NCBI RefSeq assembly: GCF_000003605.2
Contig: NW_003134341.1
Span: 90,757-111,822, forward strand
Source: Saccoglossus kowalevskii
Lineage: Eukaryota > Hemichordata > Enteropneusta > Harrimaniidae
Length of the DNA: 21,066 nucleotides
Direction: 5' to 3'
The number at the start of each line of letters is the position of its first letter. Positions within the stretch are counted from its first letter, which is position 1. The translations under genes and the position numbers were made by a program. Below the pieces are notes generated by a model. The model did no database searches. It was not told the origin of the DNA and saw nothing but the letters and a program-made list of their open reading frames with translations. Of the stretch, positions 18,195 to 21,066 are shown in pieces.

Positions 18195-19268
18195 ATGTCA
18201 TACCCTCGTCTCTTCGGTTCCGTGCAACGAGTGCTCAGCAGAACAGCTTTGCAGAACACAAGATCATCAACCATCAAAGGTACCAGTCTGCTAGCTGCTG
18301 TCTCCAGAAGAGCACTAAGCGCCTCAGTGGTAACAGACCATTATCCGACGCGTAAATCTGTTTCGGGGTTATATCCACGTGTTGATCCTTGGTTTTGGGA
18401 AGATAAGAACGGTGTTAGACCGACAGGACCCATAACTGATGCGCAACTCAAAGAGTATGATGAAAAAGGATACTTCGTAATGCCAAACTTTTTCTCGCAA
18501 GAGGAGATACAACCGGTAATCGATGCAATATACAAACATAAAAATGCGATTGAATCCAGCCTTAAAGACGACGAAGATCCAACACTCACTCCAGAAATTT
18601 CGTATTCAACCGAACCAGGAACAAAAAGACTACGGAGCCAGTTTGGGTTACACAGACAGATGCCTGAACTGAACGATATTTTAAAACACAAGAGAATTAT
18701 ACAGTATGTTCGACAGATATTAGCTGATGACGTCTACATTCACCAAGATTTGGTTAACTTCCATACTGCATTTACTGGGATTGGTCATAACTGGCATAGC
18801 GACTTCGAATTCTTCCACGCCGAAGACGGTATGCCGAATATGAGAGCTATGTTTTGTTCTATAATGTTGACCAAAAATACCCCAGATCGAGGTGCAACGA
18901 TGGTTATACCAGGCACTCACAAAATATTTGTCGGTAATCCCACTGAAACACCAAAGAATCAACTTGGAACTTCTTCCAAATATAAAATTGAAGCTGGGGA
19001 AACCGATCAAAAGTTGTTCACTGACTTAGCTAATAAGTACGGTATTGAATATTTAGTGGGTGATGCTGGGTCGGTTGTCTTTTGCGATATTAATGTTTTG
19101 CATGGTAACCATACCAACATGTCTCCCTGGGATAGATTGAATCTATTGCCAGTTTATAACAGCATATCAAACAAAGTTGGGAAACCGTTTAGTGCACCAT
19201 GGGAAAGAAGACCTGAATATATTGCTACACGCAATAAGGAAAACATAACCCCTATTCCGTACCAGTGA
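18195..19268 (+). CDS. Ectoine-hydroxylase-like (EctD/ThpD-type) Fe(II)/2-oxoglutarate dioxygenase, mitochondrial
   Basis: Single uninterrupted 357-codon frame; the ATG has A at -3. Residues 1-45 are Arg/Ser/Ala-rich with no acidic residue (SRRALSAS at 37-44), a typical mitochondrial presequence. The remaining 310 or so match the usual EctD length of about 300. Iron ligands are H201, D203 and H303; R314 fits the 2-oxoglutarate carboxylate ligand. The block WHSDFEFFHAEDGMP (200-214) nearly equals the EctD signature (WHSDFETWHxEDGMP). Other EctD-like blocks are VRPTGPI (74-80), DVYIHQ (179-184), RAMFCSIMLT (217-226) and VYNS (320-323). The family hydroxylates substrates such as ectoine using O2 and 2-oxoglutarate. 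Three residues that I recall as ectoine contacts in bacterial EctD map to Q184 (kept), F207 (Trp in EctD) and L318 (Phe), so the substrate may differ. Ordinary PHYH-family paralogy is the alternative, but the EctD block argues against it. No other ectoine genes are nearby. Confidence 0.93.
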   Translation: MSYPRLFGSVQRVLSRTALQNTRSSTIKGTSLLAAVSRRALSASVVTDHYPTRKSVSGLYPRVDPWFWEDKNGVRPTGPITDAQLKEYDEKGYFVMPNFFSQEEIQPVIDAIYKHKNAIESSLKDDEDPTLTPEISYSTEPGTKRLRSQFGLHRQMPELNDILKHKRIIQYVRQILADDVYIHQDLVNFHTAFTGIGHNWHSDFEFFHAEDGMPNMRAMFCSIMLTKNTPDRGATMVIPGTHKIFVGNPTETPKNQLGTSSKYKIEAGETDQKLFTDLANKYGIEYLVGDAGSVVFCDINVLHGNHTNMSPWDRLNLLPVYNSISNKVGKPFSAPWERRPEYIATRNKENITPIPYQ

Positions 19269-19340
19269 ACAATGAGACCTGTGACATTGTATATCTTAAT
19301 GTGTACGAATTTATAAAAAATAATGTCTTATTACATTATA
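19269..19340 (+). terminator. 3' UTR with candidate polyadenylation signals
   Basis: A TATAAA variant signal lies at 19312-19317, about 45 nt after the stop, and A/T-rich sequence follows. A canonical AATAAA occurs only much later (19835-19840). Which is used is unknown. Confidence 0.35.
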
Positions 19341-20538
19341 TTATTAACTTTGATATTCACACATGACCTTATGGCGACGACGCTAGATATTATTTATAAT
19401 AATTATTGTATTACTGAGTTTATGCATGCAGTATATATAGCGCATGCGCAAAAAATAATGCACAATAGAATATACTAGTAGATAAAATAACGCGTTTTTA
19501 CTTTGCACTAACCTTGTCTCGATCAACGCTTTTGCTGTATTTTACAATTGTTTACTAAAATGTCAGTTTTGTCCGTTGTCGAACAGATTTTCTGTTTTAA
19601 TAGAGTGGTTCAGTTTTCTTTTACAGGAAACCGAGCTTTTTTTTGTGACAATGTTAGCCAGAATACCACTAAATGTATTTACAGATTTTACTTGTTTTCA
19701 ACTTATATGTTTATTACTTGAGTATATGGTATCTGGCAATAGAAGTAGCTTAATTTTTATTGACTATTCCTTTACCTTATAGTCAACTTTTCAGAAGCTG
19801 CTTTATCATGTATTATACTTTATCCCACATTTTGAATAAATAGAAACTAGAGCAATATCCAACTGTCCGATGAGTGTCATATGCACATCTTCACAACACA
19901 ACTTTAAATTAAAGATGAGCTGGTAAACACTGTAAACATTGTTTACTAATCACTCTGTCCCCTTCAAGCCAACAGCCAGGGAACAGCCCCTGACAAATCT
20001 TACCTGTAATGCTGAAAAATGTTGCGGTCTTTGCTGTTAATCTCTTTTAGTACATGCTATCTTCTCCTTTCCAACTTCTAAACGCTCAAATAACACATCA
20101 ATTGCTATTGCTACGTTCACACGACAGCATTTTATCAGAGCCCTACGGCTCGAGCCGGCCCGAGCCATCAAAATGGCCGTGTATACGAGTTCGGCTCCAA
20201 TAAACCCTCGGGGTTGAATTCCGATATGGTTGAGACCCGACATGGCCCCGACCGTGTATACGCATCACACGGAGACTATTGGATCCCAAATCACGCCCTC
20301 AATCGTCTTCTTCAAGTTACCTCTCATTTCAATTATGGCGGAGACAACATCTTTCGTAATTTCCCGCTTGACTAAGAGATATACGTTCTAATATATACTT
20401 GACAGAGCAAAGTATTACTGCGATAGATTGATATCTCAACGGGAAACAGAAATCAAAGAAAGCTTAGAAAGAACTCCCATGTGCTGAGAGTATTGGAGAC
20501 ACATTAAATATTATTTGAAATTACTTAGCTGAAAACTA
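19341..20538. other. Intergenic, no gene seen
   Basis: AT-rich. A 75-bp-spaced direct repeat CCGTGTATACG (20177-20187 and 20252-20262) lies in a locally GC-rich patch (20140-20275) that also has a GCCAT/ATGGC hairpin. It is probably a dispersed repeat, and the ORFs across it are not supported. Confidence 0.45.
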
Positions 20539-20917
20539 ATTATGCAAATCAGAAAATTAACATGAACAGATTTGATTGTAAAACTAATGAGGTCTGCGCA
20601 ATGTAACAAAAACTCTATGTACCAAGTTTAATTGAAATGTGATTAGAATAAAAAAAATATGAATTATTATGCTAATTGGGGAAATAATATGAACAGAGTT
20701 TGACCCCAAACTAATTAGGTTTGTACATTGTCCTAGAGCATCTTTGTACTAAGTTTCATTAAAATGGAAATTAGTACTTTAGATATCAGTGTGAAAGCTT
20801 AAAATTGGTTAATTATGCAAATTGGGTAATTAATATGTACAGATTTTAACCCACAATTATCCAGGTCTGTCTATTGTCCTACAGCATCCATGTATAAACA
20901 TTCATTGATATGTGATG
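20539..20917. repeat. Tandem repeat, three diverged units of about 127-146 bp
   Basis: Units start at about 20539, 20666 and 20812 with ATTATGC(A/T)AAT. Each runs through an AA(C/T)ATGAACAGA- or AATATGTACAGA-like block, an AATTAGGT(C/T)TG-like block, a CATTGTCCTA block (units 2-3) and an AAGTTT(A/C)ATT-like block. Divergence between units is substantial. No coding content. Confidence 0.65.
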
Positions 20918-21066
20918 ATTACCGTAAAAACCCGCAAACAAGCGCCACCCTCAATTAAGAGCCACTCAGTGAAAATTTGTTACATTTGACCCTCCATTAA
21001 GAGCCACCAAGAGTTGAGTGGTTTTGTCATAAGACCCAGAAATAAGTGCCAGCCACCCGGTTGTTT
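20918..21066. repeat. Start of a dispersed repeat, cut by the window edge
   Basis: The sequence from ATTACCGTAAAAACCCGC onward repeats AAGCGCCACC / AAGAGCCACC / AAGTGCCAGCC at about 35-60-nt intervals. It looks like the end of a multi-copy element that continues beyond 21066. The internal word repetition is seen directly; the multi-copy status is inferred. Confidence 0.4.

Noticed and set aside
18341-19010. Minus-strand open frames inside the dioxygenase
   Set aside because: Antisense shadows of a strongly conserved coding sequence.

Overview
This window looks like nuclear DNA from an animal, most likely a marine invertebrate. It has small GT-AG introns, a TATA/GC-box promoter, AT-rich intergenic DNA and many decayed transposable elements. 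A basal deuterostome such as an acorn worm would fit, but that is inference from gene style only. I see no rRNA, tRNA, CRISPR or bacterial-type operon.

There are two convincing protein genes, facing away from the centre. At the left, on the minus strand, is the 5' part of a FOXRED2-like flavin-dependent oxidoreductase. A 9-codon first exon (2417-2444), exon 2 (877-1557) and exon 3 (394-648) are joined by phase-1 introns, and the gene runs off the left edge. It has a TATA box and a GC box upstream of the ATG. At the right, on the plus strand, is a complete, uninterrupted 357-codon CDS (18195-19268) preceded by an intron in the 5' UTR. It encodes a mitochondrially targeted Fe(II)/2-oxoglutarate dioxygenase whose sequence is of the ectoine-hydroxylase (EctD/ThpD) type, a mainly bacterial family. 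This is the most interesting gene here: it looks like a bacterial-type enzyme that acquired a targeting sequence and a spliced leader exon, with several predicted substrate-pocket residues changed.

The 15 kb between the genes is repeat-derived. Reading frames and direct repeats show a layered structure. One old non-LTR retrotransposon (LINE) reverse-transcriptase copy lies in four collinear pieces (about 6406-6619, 9897-9952, 9985-10030, 12780-13012). The first gap is exactly filled by a 3.27-kb TTAA-flanked element with 13-bp inverted ends. The second is filled by a roughly 38-bp palindromic insertion. The third (about 2.7 kb) holds another palindrome, a G-rich minisatellite and a 1358-bp DNA transposon with 71-bp perfect terminal inverted repeats and a 9-bp target duplication. 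That transposon carries two decayed copies of a cysteine-pair (ZAD-like) domain.

Smaller items include a 149-bp MITE with a second partial copy, two families of small hairpins, a three-unit tandem repeat at 20.5 kb, and the edge of another dispersed repeat at the right end. Most open reading frames of 60-150 codons in the central region begin at non-ATG codons or lie in repeats, and I do not consider them genes.
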